From the NCBI RefSeq assembly GCF_032854445.1, contig NC_088300.1, forward strand, positions 58,502,984-58,566,983: a stretch of 64,000 nucleotides of DNA, written 5' to 3'. Position numbers and translations under genes: made by a program. Under the pieces are notes generated by a model. That model made no database searches. It was given only the letters and a program-made list of their open reading frames with translations, and had not been told where the DNA came from. This stretch comes from Liolophura sinensis. Lineage: Eukaryota > Mollusca > Polyplacophora > Chitonida > Chitonidae. Below, in pieces: positions 47,335-58,639 of the stretch; the first letter of the stretch is position 1; the number at the start of each line of letters is the position of its first letter.

Positions 47335-47890
47335 GAGAACAAAATTTAAATATCTATCAAATACCATTGAAAAGAGGATACTCTTCCTTGCAGGTGCATG
47401 CCATAAAAAAATCCAATATGTACCTCAAGTTAATAAATAATAAATAAAGCCAGCGCCAAAATCCACTGTGGGCGACTCCATTTTGCCTAAAAACTAGGCC
47501 TGAAATCTTCTGTGTTAGGAGGAGAATTTCTGTTGGAAACCGTCGAAGTGCAGTTCGTACATTTCCGGTAGAACTCTTCTTTCCAGACGGTACAGTTCGT
47601 TTTCCGCTTGACGATCGGGAAACCGGAATGTTGGACGTAGGTTCCGAGTTTACACGAACAAGCAGTTTTAACGATTCTCATTGGCTGAGAACCAAAACAC
47701 CCCCAGCATAAATTACAGGGTGTTAAAGATGGAGAATGCGATGGACTTATGCTAGCTTTGCCGTTTTCAGGCTTTACTTGTATGGCGAGGAAAAATGGCA
47801 AAATTATGCAAGAGCCACCACCAGATAGAAAAAATGTGCTCTTTTCAGCCTATAGTGTCATGTTTTTAGGTTTTCTTCTCCTTTAAAGGC
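47335..47890 (-). repeat. Dispersed repeat, copy 2 (inverted relative to 65-655)
   Basis: Homologous to the first 650 bases of the window in reverse orientation, about 47 kb away. Its minus strand has a 104-residue frame (47487-47801) that starts MPFFLAIQVKPENGKA and is rich in Cys, Lys and Asn. The copy at the window start has indels that break the same frame, so coding value is doubtful. The spacing and Cys content do not clearly fit THAP or another zinc finger. Confidence 0.8.
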
Positions 47891-48399
47891 CGATGGTCAT
47901 GGATGGTCATTTACATGCTTAAATATTACATTTAGAATAAAACTTTAACTGATGTAAACTGACAAACGACCATGTTTCATTGGTTACGTGTGACCATTTG
48001 CGAACAATCATACTGTCGTCGTTCTAGTTTTACTCTCTATGCCGTAATCTTTTATACTTTTTATATTATATTTTTTTCAAGTATAGGTCTTTTATACTTT
48101 TATATTATTCCCCTTGATTTTCTTATCTGACACCCAACAGTGAATTCCAGCTGCCTACTTCGATCTATCATCGTCTGTAGTCTATGTATCTTACACTCAC
48201 CAATCTTTAGCTTCACGGACCGATTCATTGTAAACGTGGCATAGCCTTATAGCAGAATAAGCAAGTATCTCATAGTAAAACATATGAAGCCTACACGACC
48301 GTTTTCATTTATTCTTCATTATCTTGATTTTATTTTGATGTTTAAAATTACGGCATAAGGCTGTGACAGAGTTATTTTCCTACAATTTTCCTGTAAAAT

Positions 48400-49860
48400 T
48401 GGTGACCTTGGCACTCATCATTTCACCAATATTTTTACTCCGCCAGTCGTTGTATTGATGTTGAATATAGTCAGATAATGCTCTATATCAACCCAAAGTC
48501 TGTGTTATCATACAATATCAACCGATATTTCAATACCGATATTTGTCCAGTTTCTCTCCTGATTGTACAGATCAAAGACTGTACAGGTGGTCATGGCGTT
48601 TGAATGGTGTACAATTTGCCTACGTTGGACACGGTACACTGGGCACCATGGGTGCCTGAGAAGCCCTTCTGTAACCTTCACAGTATCGTCACTGTCATTG
48701 CACATGCACAGCCATAGGATATTATTCTGTCCTATCACACTGGAAGGTTGTCTGTTTTAACTCTTCGCTGTTTTCACCAAGCACTTGACGCTGCGCAGTG
48801 AATAGCGTTTCTCTCTCGTGTATTGGTATATGTATTGCTCACTTGTATACCGCTTTCCACAGCACTCATTTCTTCTTCTAACTGTGAAGTATACCTCTTA
48901 CGTCCCAAACTATTTTACAAGCGTTCTTCCTCAATCTTATGCATTGCATTTTTCTTGCTTCGCATGTCCTTTCCGACCGTACGTGAAATGGTCTGTCGGC
49001 AACCTGCAAATTGTCGTGCGTTTCCCCCGGTTCCCCCCTCCCCCCACACCATAATTCTGTCCACCGTCGTAAAATATGCATGAGTACGCCGTAAAACACC
49101 AATCAAAAAAAAAAATAAGTTCCCGTCTTCGCTAAGTTTCATTTGCTAAGATGATTTTATTCGCTGTGTTGTGTTTTACATGCTATGGTGAGCAAAGCCC
49201 GCTATGGTGCGGTTTACATGCTGCACTGAGTTTTACCGACAGTGGCGATCTTTGAAACTGGTTGACTTTGGTACCCATCATCTCGGAGTTACATTTGTTC
49301 TAGTCTCTTGCTATTGATAGTCGTCGTATTGATATAGTTAGTGGATGTTCAGTGACCCAGAGTATGGGTTAACATACAATATCAACCGATATTTCCACTG
49401 CGATATCTGCCCGGGTTCCCTCCTGCTCCTACAAGGACAAACCGGTGATCTTGGCCTTTGAATGCATTACGATTTCACGGGTATGCTGTAGAAGATCTAC
49501 TGTAACCCTCACTCTGTGTTCACCGTCATCCTAGGAGCATAGACCAGACATTGATGTGACCAAAATAATGCTGAACGCGACATCAAACCAGCAGTGATCA
49601 ATTAGCCTAATGCACAGCCACTGGTTTCTGCCCGGTCCTATCAGTCTGGTGTGCTGTCTGTTTTTAGCTATTCAATCTTTTCAACAAGCTCTTGACGTTG
49701 CGCAACGAATCGTTCTCTATATAGTATACGTATTCGCTTGCACACTTGGACACCTGCTTTCTTCAGCACTCATTTCATGTTCTAATTGGGAAGTTATCCC
49801 ATACTAAACGCTTCTAACAAACGTTGTTCTTGTTTCTTATGCATTGTGTATTCACTTCCT
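48400..49860 (+). repeat. Segmental tandem duplication, ~870-bp offset
   Basis: About 48400-48960 and 49265-49860 are diverged copies. Both hold ACATACAATATCAACCGATATTTC-type sequence, GTAACC(C/T)TCAC, ATGCACAGCCA, CTTGACG(C/T)TGCGCA and CAGCACTCATTTC in the same order. In each case the copy is followed by the ~20-bp CTATGGTGAG minisatellite (short at 49165-49250, long at 49866-50180). The second copy has a ~60-base insertion near 49550. Confidence 0.8.
48985..49115 (+). mobile_element. SINE family B, 5'-truncated
   Basis: GTCTGTCGGCAACCTGCAAATTG, CACACCATAATTCTG, GAGTACGCCGTAAAACACC and a TCAAAAAAAAAA tail. It lies between the two segmental copies. Confidence 0.85.
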
Positions 49861-49865
49861 ATAGT

Positions 49866-50180
49866 GAGTTTATAGGCTATATTGGGTTTTACCTGTTATG
49901 ATGAGTTGTACCTGCTCTGGCGAACCTTACAAGCTATAGTGTACTTATCTGCTATGTTGAGCTTTAGCTACTATGATGAGCTTTTTCTTCTATGGTGAGC
50001 TTACCTGCTATGGCGAGCTTACCTGTTATGGTGACCTTACCTGCTATGGCGAGCTTTGCCTGCTATGATAAGTTTTACCTACCATGGTGAGTTTTACCAG
50101 TGGTGGTGAATTTTACCTGAAATGGGTTTACCTGCTATGACGAGTTTTACCCGCTATGTTGAGTTTTACCTGATATGGAG
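49866..50180. repeat. Tandem array, ~20-bp unit
   Basis: About fifteen degenerate units of GCTATGGTGAGTTTTACCT. A short related stretch sits at 49165-49250. Confidence 0.85.
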
Positions 50181-50282
50181 GATTTTAAAAGTGAATAAAC
50201 GACATTACTAACCGTTGCTTTCCATGAGATGTAAACTAAACTAGCCTGCACTTGTCACTTCCTGTACATATCTTTATTACAA

Positions 50283-50402
50283 CATGGTCGTGGGTTTCCC
50301 CCGGGCTCTGCCCTGTCTCCTCCCACCATAATGCTGGCCACCATCATATAAGTGAAATATTCTTGAGTACGGCGTAAAACATCAATCAAATAAATAAAAA
50401 AA
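50283..50402 (+). mobile_element. SINE family B, 5'-truncated
   Basis: A well-preserved 3' half: GGTCGTGGGTTTCCCCCGGG, CCACCATAATGCTGGCC, ATTCTTGAGTACGGCGTAAA and a TCAAATAAATAAAAAAAA tail. Confidence 0.88.
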
Positions 50403-51274
50403 AATTTATCACAACAGGAGGCACATATCATTAATGTTCTACATACATTTTCTGTTGTTTACGCCTCCTCATGCCACGCGGTACTCCCATTTTTGGCTTG
50501 TAATAAACGTTGCACCACGCATCCTGTTCTCTGTTCAATGTCTCATGAACAGCAGTATCACAGGAGTATTCTTGAGCCATGCTGTCGTCTCTGATCACGC
50601 ATCTCTTATCGCAAGGATCGCTATGTTGGTGCACTAAATATGTATGGACCCATCTCAGGTGCCTCGTTGTGTGCGGCGAGATACTTCACTCTGCTCTGGC
50701 TAACTTTAGAAGACAAGAGAAATATGCTGCCATGAAAGAAGAGGAAATGATCACAGAAAGGCGACTCGATTCTCTTCCATCTATTCCTGGATCCAGAAGT
50801 CTTATTTAATTTAGTTGTTCTGAGGGCAGATACCCCTTTTATATGCTGTCCACCTACCTACACATCCAACTGTCAGTAACCAATGTTCTTTATTAACTAT
50901 TAATAACGAAGCTCCTGGTCGTTATTAATTGGCTGGAGGATTTTTTATTACCCACACTATCGAGGGTTCTTCATAAAGCTATAGATCAACAACACAGAAG
51001 GTGTCTGCAAAATGCAGCTGTGTAAGTCGTTTTGTCTGTCCGTCTGTTTGTCGGTCTGACGGTCTAATCGGGTCAGTCTGTCAAAGAAATGTTTGACATC
51101 CGACCTTTTAACATGGGCCATTTACGTTTTTGATGTCCTTTCATGGGTCATTTACTTATCGAGAGACCGCACTCATACTTTCTGAGTGACGGTGACTTTA
51201 CTGGTGACGTAGGAGCATCGTGTGTTTTCTACAGGTTGTCCTGCAAAACTGCCAACTGATCTGCGAGGGCTGAG

Positions 51275-51622
51275 ATGGCAGTCAAAGAGGTGAAAATGAT
51301 TTTCTTTAACACACGTATAAAGAGTTCCAAGAGAAGAGTAAAAAGATTTGTCATAAAATGTATGACGTTAAGCGATTCTACACTGGATATGTATGATATC
51401 AATGTCCTTGACAGAGAAACACGTCGGAGCTGTTCTGAGCTGACAGCAAACCATTATGAATACCTGACGATTACATCCGGGCACATGACTCTGAAGAATG
51501 TAGTGATTAATGTTCACATCAAGGTGACTTGTCACAAACAGCTTCGAGGCAGACGTTTGGAGTGTTCACAAGAGAGTTGCCGCCAGCATGGGCGAGCTTT
51601 ATGTAAGGTTAGAATACGGTGA
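51275..51622 (+). CDS. Hypothetical 115-residue ORF
   Basis: The ATG has a good Kozak context (GAGATGG). The product begins MAVKEVKMIFFNTRIKSSKR and is basic, with several cysteines near its end. No domain is recognised and nothing supports transcription. Two internal donor-like sites (AAG|GTGACT, TTAT|GTAAGG) mean it could be a first coding exon. An 86-residue minus frame overlaps its end. Confidence 0.2.
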   Translation: MAVKEVKMIFFNTRIKSSKRRVKRFVIKCMTLSDSTLDMYDINVLDRETRRSCSELTANHYEYLTITSGHMTLKNVVINVHIKVTCHKQLRGRRLECSQESCRQHGRALCKVRIR

Positions 51623-52790
51623 AAATCTGTAACACGTCGGTAACCTCTCGACCTGTAATAAACTGATAGGCGCCAGGAAACGAATCTCGGCCGCTTGGGT
51701 GATAAAAAGTAGGCAATAAGAAGGTGTAATAGATACAAACGATGCCGAAGAAAGGATAAACGTGATTCAATAACATTGCAAAGGGTCGTCAAATGTTGGG
51801 CAAAGATGCAGGAGATATGAGAGAAAACCGTTAGCGCAATCTTCCCGCAATCCTCAAAGATAACTTAATTTATCCTTGTTGTTAAGGAGGTCTGTTAGTA
51901 CTAGTGTTTGGGCTCTCCATGCTCCAGCGGCTGTTCATCACAACCTCATAATGTTGTTTATTAAGTACGTTCAACTAAGTGACTGATAGAACTCCCACAG
52001 GTTTGGCTCTGGTTTGAACAAAATGAGCAACGACAACACATTAACCCTGTTCAGGCGGCCATTAAGCTCACCGATCTGACTGCAGGCAGTGAACTCTTCT
52101 CGCTGACACAGAGCGCGTCTTAATTTGGCTGGGCTTGAGATTGTCACTTAGTATAAATGAAAGTGCGGCTTTCATGACCATATAGAGATTACCTTCATGA
52201 AGAATCACTCCTTGATGCCAAACACGTAGCCCAAAGTTTGGCATCTCGTTCTATCTCTGTAGCAAGCACCTTTCGTTGATAACCCAGCATTGCACGATCA
52301 GCATTGCACGAGATATCAACGTAAAACGCAAAATAAATAAAAATTTATTTTGGATCGATCGAGGAGTTTTGAGGGCATGGAAGCCATTCAGGTTTTTGGC
52401 TGTTGTCTAAACCCAACTCAAGAGTCAGAGTGGCGGAAACACCAAGGTAGAGCCGCCGACACGCGACAAAATACTGACGGTTAACATACGGATTTGAACC
52501 TCATATAGGTGAAAATCAAGTGGTCTTCAAGGAATGTTCAAAAGAGACTCAACATAATAAGTTATTGGCAACGGTCTTAAAGTGACAAGGACGTCGTTAA
52601 TGGCTTACTGTCACAAAGTCCCCTACGAAAAATGAAGGCAGGGGAATATAAAAATTATGTGTGTTTGCCCGGGATTGAACTCTCACGAAGAACTATGGGA
52701 AACTTTACCAGCCAATGGAACTCGACCAGTCACCAAAATTACAATCCGTATCTGTTAAGCAAACTGTTTCTTATTTTCTCAAACGCTGAG

Positions 52791-53312
52791 TCAAAACAGT
52801 TTCGCTGTTCTTACCCAACTTGCATGTACTTTTGTTGAAGTCGATCCCCAAATAAACGTGAACAGAATCCTGAGAGATTTATCTAATAATTGAAGATTTT
52901 CATACTTCAGATCTTCGTCATACTGAATATATCCAAAGAATATTATCATGAGGGCAATGTTTATGTATATCGTTCCCAACATCCAAGAATTAATGGTAAA
53001 CAATGAAACCGAATTTTTGCTTCCAAATATCAATTTTTTGTAATGCCCATCCGTATTCTCCTTGGGGCCAATAACTTTCGGGAAGAGATGTACTCGTCTT
53101 GGAACCAAGGTAACAAGCAATGTGAAAAGCCATACCATCCCTACACGGCTCAAACGGAGTATCAAGGTAAACTGATTGGCTCCTTGTGATGATTTACAAG
53201 GTAAAGCGATGACCTTGAAGGGGTGGATGATGACAATGCCGCTTGCATCTGTAGTAAACTTACATGTCTTATTCACTGACCACGTAAATACTTTAGAAAC
53301 AGGCATTTTCAT
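52791..53312 (-). CDS. Hypothetical 173-residue protein with two hydrophobic segments
   Basis: This is the second longest non-repeat frame of the window. It starts at an ATG preceded in frame by TAA nine bases upstream. Hydrophobic stretches at about residues 48-70 and 103-129 could span a membrane; a KTC and an LPC supply two cysteines before the first. No family is recognised. A family A SINE is inserted nine bases beyond the start (target duplication at 53321-53333), so the locus tolerates insertion at its 5' edge. It may be a single exon of a larger gene, a decayed gene, or chance. Confidence 0.3.
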   Translation of the reverse strand: MKMPVSKVFTWSVNKTCKFTTDASGIVIIHPFKVIALPCKSSQGANQFTLILRLSRVGMVWLFTLLVTLVPRRVHLFPKVIGPKENTDGHYKKLIFGSKNSVSLFTINSWMLGTIYINIALMIIFFGYIQYDEDLKYENLQLLDKSLRILFTFIWGSTSTKVHASWVRTAKLF

Positions 53313-53320
53313 GAAAGCTT

Positions 53321-53713
53321 ACATTTGTCCAGGACCGGCCCGGATAGCATAGTTGGTAGAGCGTCCGCTTCGGGACCTGTAGATCCAGGATCAATCCTTG
53401 ATCGAGTCACATCTAAGACTTTAAAAGAGGAAGTTGTAACTTCCTCGCTTGGCGTTCAGCATGAAGGGGATAGTGCAACGACTGGTTGACCTGTATCAGT
53501 ATAATGGCTCGGGCGGGGCGGCTTACTTGCCTTCGGTAAGTCGTCTCAGTGAAGCAGCACTAAATAAAAGAGCGGTGGAAATCCGTCCTGCAACAAGGAG
53601 GCACACTATACATACATGCACCCTAATGATTCCTTCGTCGTCATATGACTGAAAAATTGTTGAGTACGACGTTAAACCCCAAGCACTCACTCACTCACTC
53701 ACATTTGTCCAGG
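53321..53713 (+). mobile_element. SINE family A, full-length, with 13-bp target-site duplication
   Basis: The element at 53334-53700 is bounded by ACATTTGTCCAGG on both sides. The tRNA-like head (ATAGCATAGTTGGTAGAGCG, GGATCAATCC), body and CACTCACTCACTCACTC tail are nearly identical to 32540-32899. The 67-residue plus frame is repeat-derived. Confidence 0.92.
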
Positions 53714-54525
53714 TTTAGTTTATGGCGATTATATTTTTAGCGCTACAGAATTCAACTTTGGGGAATATTTTTGTTCTGTGGACAAACGACAAAAATGCCG
53801 CTATTCCGGTCGTCTACCAGAGGCTAGATTGGAGTGCAGTGCGTTTCGCAATGTCTGTTGATGGGGTAGTTTTCTGATATCGTAAATTAGAAGTTCGTTA
53901 CATCGATATGAAAGTCCTGTGATAGTCTAAACACCTGAAATGTTACAACATGTAAGTAGTGAAAACTCACTGAACACAGAATTTCATCAAGGATAAATAA
54001 ATATTTGGTAAGCTATTTGCTTTGGAAAGCCCAAAGAAAACACCAAAGAAGCCATTAAACTCGTAAACATTGTATGTTTTAAATTTATTAAATCAACGTC
54101 ATCCTCACTCTCGTACAAAAGCGGTCTATAAAATAAAAAAATCTGACTTTTCTCGCAAAGAGAAATAAAAAGCAATACTTATTATTGTAAAATAATTATT
54201 TATTAATTGGGGTCGTAAGGACTTTTAGTTGAGGATTAAATATGAACAGTCAACGTACTATCAGCGGAACATGGTGTATATGGACAGTACAACAGGGGTA
54301 ACATATGACACAAAGACATCCAACCATTACAACCTGTGGCGGATTCACGTGACTGACTCAGCCAATCAGAGTATTTCACTCCGCGTTTAAGTTAAAGAAA
54401 ATAGATAAACAATGACCTGAACACATAGCCCAGACAACGTCTTCCACACCAGCCATCTCTACAATGCCTAAGAAAATAGCAACTAGTAGATGAATTGTTT
54501 CAGTCGGACTCTTATTGTATTTTCG

Positions 54526-54548
54526 CGTGTGTGTGTGTGCGTGTGTCT

Positions 54549-54590
<42 letters not shown>
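54526..54590. repeat. (GT)n microsatellite
   Basis: GT repeats with a few C and T interruptions, then a pure run of about 15 units. The opposing frames with poly-Thr/His or Val/Cys are artefacts. Confidence 0.95.
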
Positions 54591-54593
<3 letters not shown>

Positions 54594-54794
54594 TTTTTCG
54601 GAATACGAAAACTACCGCAGAACGCTGACAAGCTTGTTCTAGTTGCCCAGACAAGAGGCAGTCATGTATCAGAAGTTACTCTAAACATGAGTTCTAAAGC
54701 TCGCGTTCAAAACAGGCCCTGTGGTTTTATAACGGTATTTTACTGCCTAGGAGATCGTTGGCATATTCTTAAAATCAGTAAAATATTTGACAAG

Positions 54795-57100
54795 AATTAG
54801 TATTAATTGGTATTTCACTACACAAACACTACATCACTCCTCGAGGTGTGCGGCGAACCGCTGGCCAGTTTCTCCGTGATAACGATGACATTCCCTAACA
54901 TGCGAGTCACCGCTATCAGAGTGTTTGAAGTGGTTCATGACTTCAAACCAGCGCCTGTTTACCCCTAAACGGAATGGAAGATCACAAGACGGGAGATGTT
55001 AAAACCAGGTTGTTTCTAGCAGCCGCGGAGTAGCTGCTTGGAACAGTGCCCGAGATCGTCAAGCTACCTGGGGGAGCTTCTGACACCCAGTTGTCAGCCA
55101 AGAAATATTTCCTGTCTTGAAAACATCTTTAAAAACGATTGTCAGCAACGTGTGATCTGCCAAAAAATACACATCCAGAAAACCTAAGCTTTGTAATGCC
55201 AGGTTTTTCGCGAAAAATTACGGTCCAAGGTGCTTATGAAAGTCGTTCTACAAATGGGAAATAGGATCCCGGTCAGTGTACGGCTACACACGGTCTCGTG
55301 GAGCTGTACTAAGAGTCTGGTTAACCATCATGGAGGTCAATAAAACAAGGATGGATTCAATTGTAGAGAACGAAATTAGCATGTGTTTTTTACGTGTAGA
55401 ATGAAGCAGTTTCAAATGCCGTAAATTGGAATTTATTTATATTGAAAAAACATCGTTTGTATTGAAAATCATAATTTGCCAAGAAATCGACGAAAAAGAA
55501 ATTCTAGCGAGCATGGGCAATCATCGAAATGTTCTTCCCTTCGTGTGTAACTGAAATACATGAAATGCTACAAATCGCACATTAGTCATTATTTGTAGAT
55601 CTAGTTAATATAGATCGGTCACCAAACTGGATAACTGTGAAAGTATTAGCTAATATGCACAGGCCGCCTGTCATTTGCAAGGTACCATACTTGGCTGTAA
55701 TGGACAGATATATTTGTCTACAGAATGATCTTTTCGAACATGCCAGTGGTTTCAAGAGAATGATATATCCACATGGCGAAATAGACTGAGTGAATTTAAA
55801 TAACAGTTTATACATAGAAACTCTTGCCAGTGATCTGATGGCTGTGTGCTGATGACGTCATCCGAGCTCTAAGCAGCTGTAAACCGATAACTTAAGTAGC
55901 GATTCTTTTGTTAACAACTAACAGCGATATTATGTAAATTGTTTTGATCACAGTCTAGTGGTATATCAATCTACATATAAAGTGTAGCAACGCCAAACAC
56001 AGAAACAGAAACACAAAAAAAGAAGAACAGGGTAAGACGATGTAAAAAGATATTGGTACATGGCCAAAGAAAAATACTATTTTTACACAATGACATTTGT
56101 ACTTCATTTATGTACAAAATACTCTAGCACTATCAATCAAGGGTGTGAAATTTTAAAATATATAAGTGAATAATTAGATGTGTTGACGAGGTAAGTCCGA
56201 TACGGGTACCCTGTCTATGTAAGTCTACAAAGGGAAGCTCATAACAAACTGCTGCAGGACTGAAGTAAACAGCGTTCACTAATGAAGTTGACTGATGAAC
56301 AACAACAACAACGACTGAGCGGGACTTCCGTTTTCCGAAAGAAAACCGGATGTAACTTCTGGCACATATGTAAATAAATAAATCTGTTCTGTAAGTCACA
56401 ACTATCTAACATTAATGTTACCCGTGACTTTATAACATACTGGTACGGATTACATTAAATTAGAATAACGCTGCCTAAGACAACAAACGTTAACTTGAGC
56501 GCGGCAAAACAGTAGTTTGTACACTATATACAGCATATCCGTGAGAGACATTTTGGTAGCAGATTCAGGGATATTTGTTAGATCCATTCTATATAAAAGA
56601 ACTACTCGTTTGGCATTAATATGTCACTGACAAAACAGAAACTCTAATAATCTCCAATTATCACGCTATTGAGTGGTAAAAACGGTCATTTTAGTCGACA
56701 TGTACAAATAGGACCAGCCCACGTCCTTTTATTAATTAAATATATAATATATATATATTATGTTATTCATTCACATTTATATATTCACACATATCACAAA
56801 GGGAGACAATTCGTGACTGCACGGCTAGGCGGTCACGTGTGAGATCGTGATAGACGAGAAAGTTAGCTAGGGAGAGTTAGGTAGGGCATAGGGTTAGGGT
56901 TATCCGGGGACCAGGCCGAGGAAGCCGTATCCACCATGTTAGTTCCCCAAAAATGAAGAGACACTTCCCCAGGTGCTCTAATCTCAGCAGTATTTTATTG
57001 ACACCGGCCCTCCCAGCACATGACAGGCGTTTCGTGAAGATATTTCTGAGGCCCGAAGATTCGACGTCCTATCACGATCCCATTCAGTGCTTGGGAACAC
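54795..57100. other. No supported gene
   Basis: Chance frames of 77-88 residues only. A perfect CRE (TGACGTCA, 55853-55860) and a TA-rich stretch near 56738-56765 are present. Part of 56990-57186 is probably the 3' UTR of the serotonin receptor. Confidence 0.4.
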
Positions 57101-57108
57101 TTGAGAAT

Positions 57109-57114
57109 TTTATT
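57109..57114 (-). terminator. Candidate polyadenylation signal of the 5-HT7 receptor
   Basis: AATAAA on the minus strand, 73 bases after the stop codon. A second one is at 56994-56999. Confidence 0.4.
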
Positions 57115-57186
57115 CGCTGCACATCCCATAACACTGTGAGTCTGGTTTTTGATTTCGGCACAACGCATTCACTGAAAACGAGTATT

Positions 57187-58620
57187 TTATATTTTCGTTT
57201 CACCTTCTGAGTTCGCCGAGCCGTTCCCCAACTGTACGATCGTCTGCCCTTGGCTATCGTATCTCACAATGGTGCTCTTTGGTGGCTTGAGGCTGTCTCT
57301 CATCGTGTGTTCAGCCCCTTTGCCGTACATGTCATTATAACACTCGGTGTTTAAGCGCACGTTTATCCGGGTACACCGACAACACAGAATTTCCCGGAAT
57401 GGAGTTCTGAACTCCCGATTAAAACGTGCGTAGATTACCGGATTCAGAAATGAATTGGCATAGCCAAGCCACAAAAAAATACTGGAGAGCCAAGGAGGAA
57501 TAGCATCGGGTTTACAGAACGGTCGCAACACTGCTAAGATAAAGAATGGAAGCCAGCAGAGAGTAAACCCTCCCATGATCACGCCAAGGGTTTTCGTTGC
57601 TTTTCTGTCCTTCGACGATACGGCAGACTTGTTCTGTTGACTGCCTTTAAACAGCAGCTGCTTGATGGTGAAGCGTCTCCCAGTGCTTGATTTCTTTGGC
57701 AATATTTCTAATGTATGGTTATCGTCGTCCTTGTCGCTGCCGCCATTGCGCAGCGTTCCATTTGGAAGAAATGAACTGTCAACGCTTCCCTTGGATGATT
57801 TGGAAGGTCGTGGAATTAGCAAATTTTCTGTAGGGCGTTGCTTGTCTAGATTACCAATGTTAGAGGATTTCCTCTCCTGCTTAGCAATTCTTGAGGAAAC
57901 CCTCCAAATGCGGTAGTATACAACTATCATAATAGTGAGAGGGAGGTAAAAGGCACCTAATGTTGCATAAATTTGGTATCCTAGTTCTTGGCTGAGCACG
58001 CACTGGTTTAGCATCTGGTCGGATTTCCAGCCGAACAGGGGCGGGATGCTGATGAGAGCCGAAGCCACCCATACCATCGTGATCATGATGGCCATTCTTT
58101 TCGGGGTACGCTTCATCGCGTACTGAAACGGCCGGGTTATCACAAAGTAGCGGTCCACACTTATCATGCACAGGTTAAGAATAGATGCGGTACATAGTAG
58201 CACATCCAGGGAAGTCCACATGTCACACACAGTGGGTCCGAGAAGCCAAGCTCCAAGAACCTCGTATGGTAACGCAAAAGGCATGACCATCAAGCCGACT
58301 AGTAGATCTGACACGGCCAAGGACACTATGAGCAAGTTAGAAGGAGTCCGTAACCTCCGGACTATACCCACGGCTATACACACCAGAGAGTTGCCTACTA
58401 TGGTCCCCGCGATAAGAACGATCAGTATTAAGGATATGATGATCTGCAGCCATAGTTGGTAATGCTGTGGGGAGTCCGGGCTTTCCGTCGTCGGTATTTC
58501 CGACGAGTTTGTAACGTTCGACGAATTCCCCAGATCACTGCCATTCGCTGACATGTTTTGCCAGGCAATAAATGTCGTGGTACCACTTTCATATCGTAAC
58601 GCCGTGCTGTTATTCGCCAT
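57187..58620 (-). CDS. HTR7: 5-HT7-type serotonin receptor (class A GPCR), intronless, complete
   Basis: A 477-residue plasma-membrane receptor; 5-HT7 receptors bind serotonin and raise cAMP through Gs. The N-terminus has about seven NxS/T sequons. Seven hydrophobic segments carry all class A marks: D105 (2.50), disulfide cysteines C132 and C207, amine-binding D139 (3.32), DRY 156-158, CWLPFF 355-360, W384 and Y387 of helix 7, NPVIY 393-397. PFQYAMKRTPKRM, GYQIYATLGAFYLP, SSIFLWLGYANS and the NREF..PF.EIL...C...N segment closely follow Drosophila and vertebrate 5-HT7, arguing against 5-HT1, dopamine or octopamine types. The third loop (about 240-338) is long and Ser/Lys-rich; CC/C at 413-416 may be palmitoylated. 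An in-frame TAG 18 bases upstream fixes the ATG. A 5' UTR acceptor (CTGTAGGCAG) just upstream is possible. Confidence 0.92.
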   Translation of the reverse strand: MANNSTALRYESGTTTFIAWQNMSANGSDLGNSSNVTNSSEIPTTESPDSPQHYQLWLQIIISLILIVLIAGTIVGNSLVCIAVGIVRRLRTPSNLLIVSLAVSDLLVGLMVMPFALPYEVLGAWLLGPTVCDMWTSLDVLLCTASILNLCMISVDRYFVITRPFQYAMKRTPKRMAIMITMVWVASALISIPPLFGWKSDQMLNQCVLSQELGYQIYATLGAFYLPLTIMIVVYYRIWRVSSRIAKQERKSSNIGNLDKQRPTENLLIPRPSKSSKGSVDSSFLPNGTLRNGGSDKDDDNHTLEILPKKSSTGRRFTIKQLLFKGSQQNKSAVSSKDRKATKTLGVIMGGFTLCWLPFFILAVLRPFCKPDAIPPWLSSIFLWLGYANSFLNPVIYARFNREFRTPFREILCCRCTRINVRLNTECYNDMYGKGAEHTMRDSLKPPKSTIVRYDSQGQTIVQLGNGSANSEGETKI

Positions 58621-58639
58621 ATGCCTTAGTCTAATCTAG

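Noticed and set aside
47487-47801. THAP-like zinc finger in the 104-residue minus frame
   Set aside because: The cysteine/histidine spacing does not fit C2CH, and the homologous copy at the window start is frameshifted.
50431-50812. Open frames on both strands (67 residues -, 76 residues +), one ending RRLDSLPSIPGSRSLI
   Set aside because: The strands compete, neither shows a domain, and acceptor-like sites alone are not enough.
54376-54800. Frames with poly-Thr/His and poly-Val/Cys
   Set aside because: Created by the GT microsatellite.
56886-56902. Telomere-like TAGGGTTAGGGTTA
   Set aside because: Barely two units; expected by chance and not evidence of a chromosome end or fusion.
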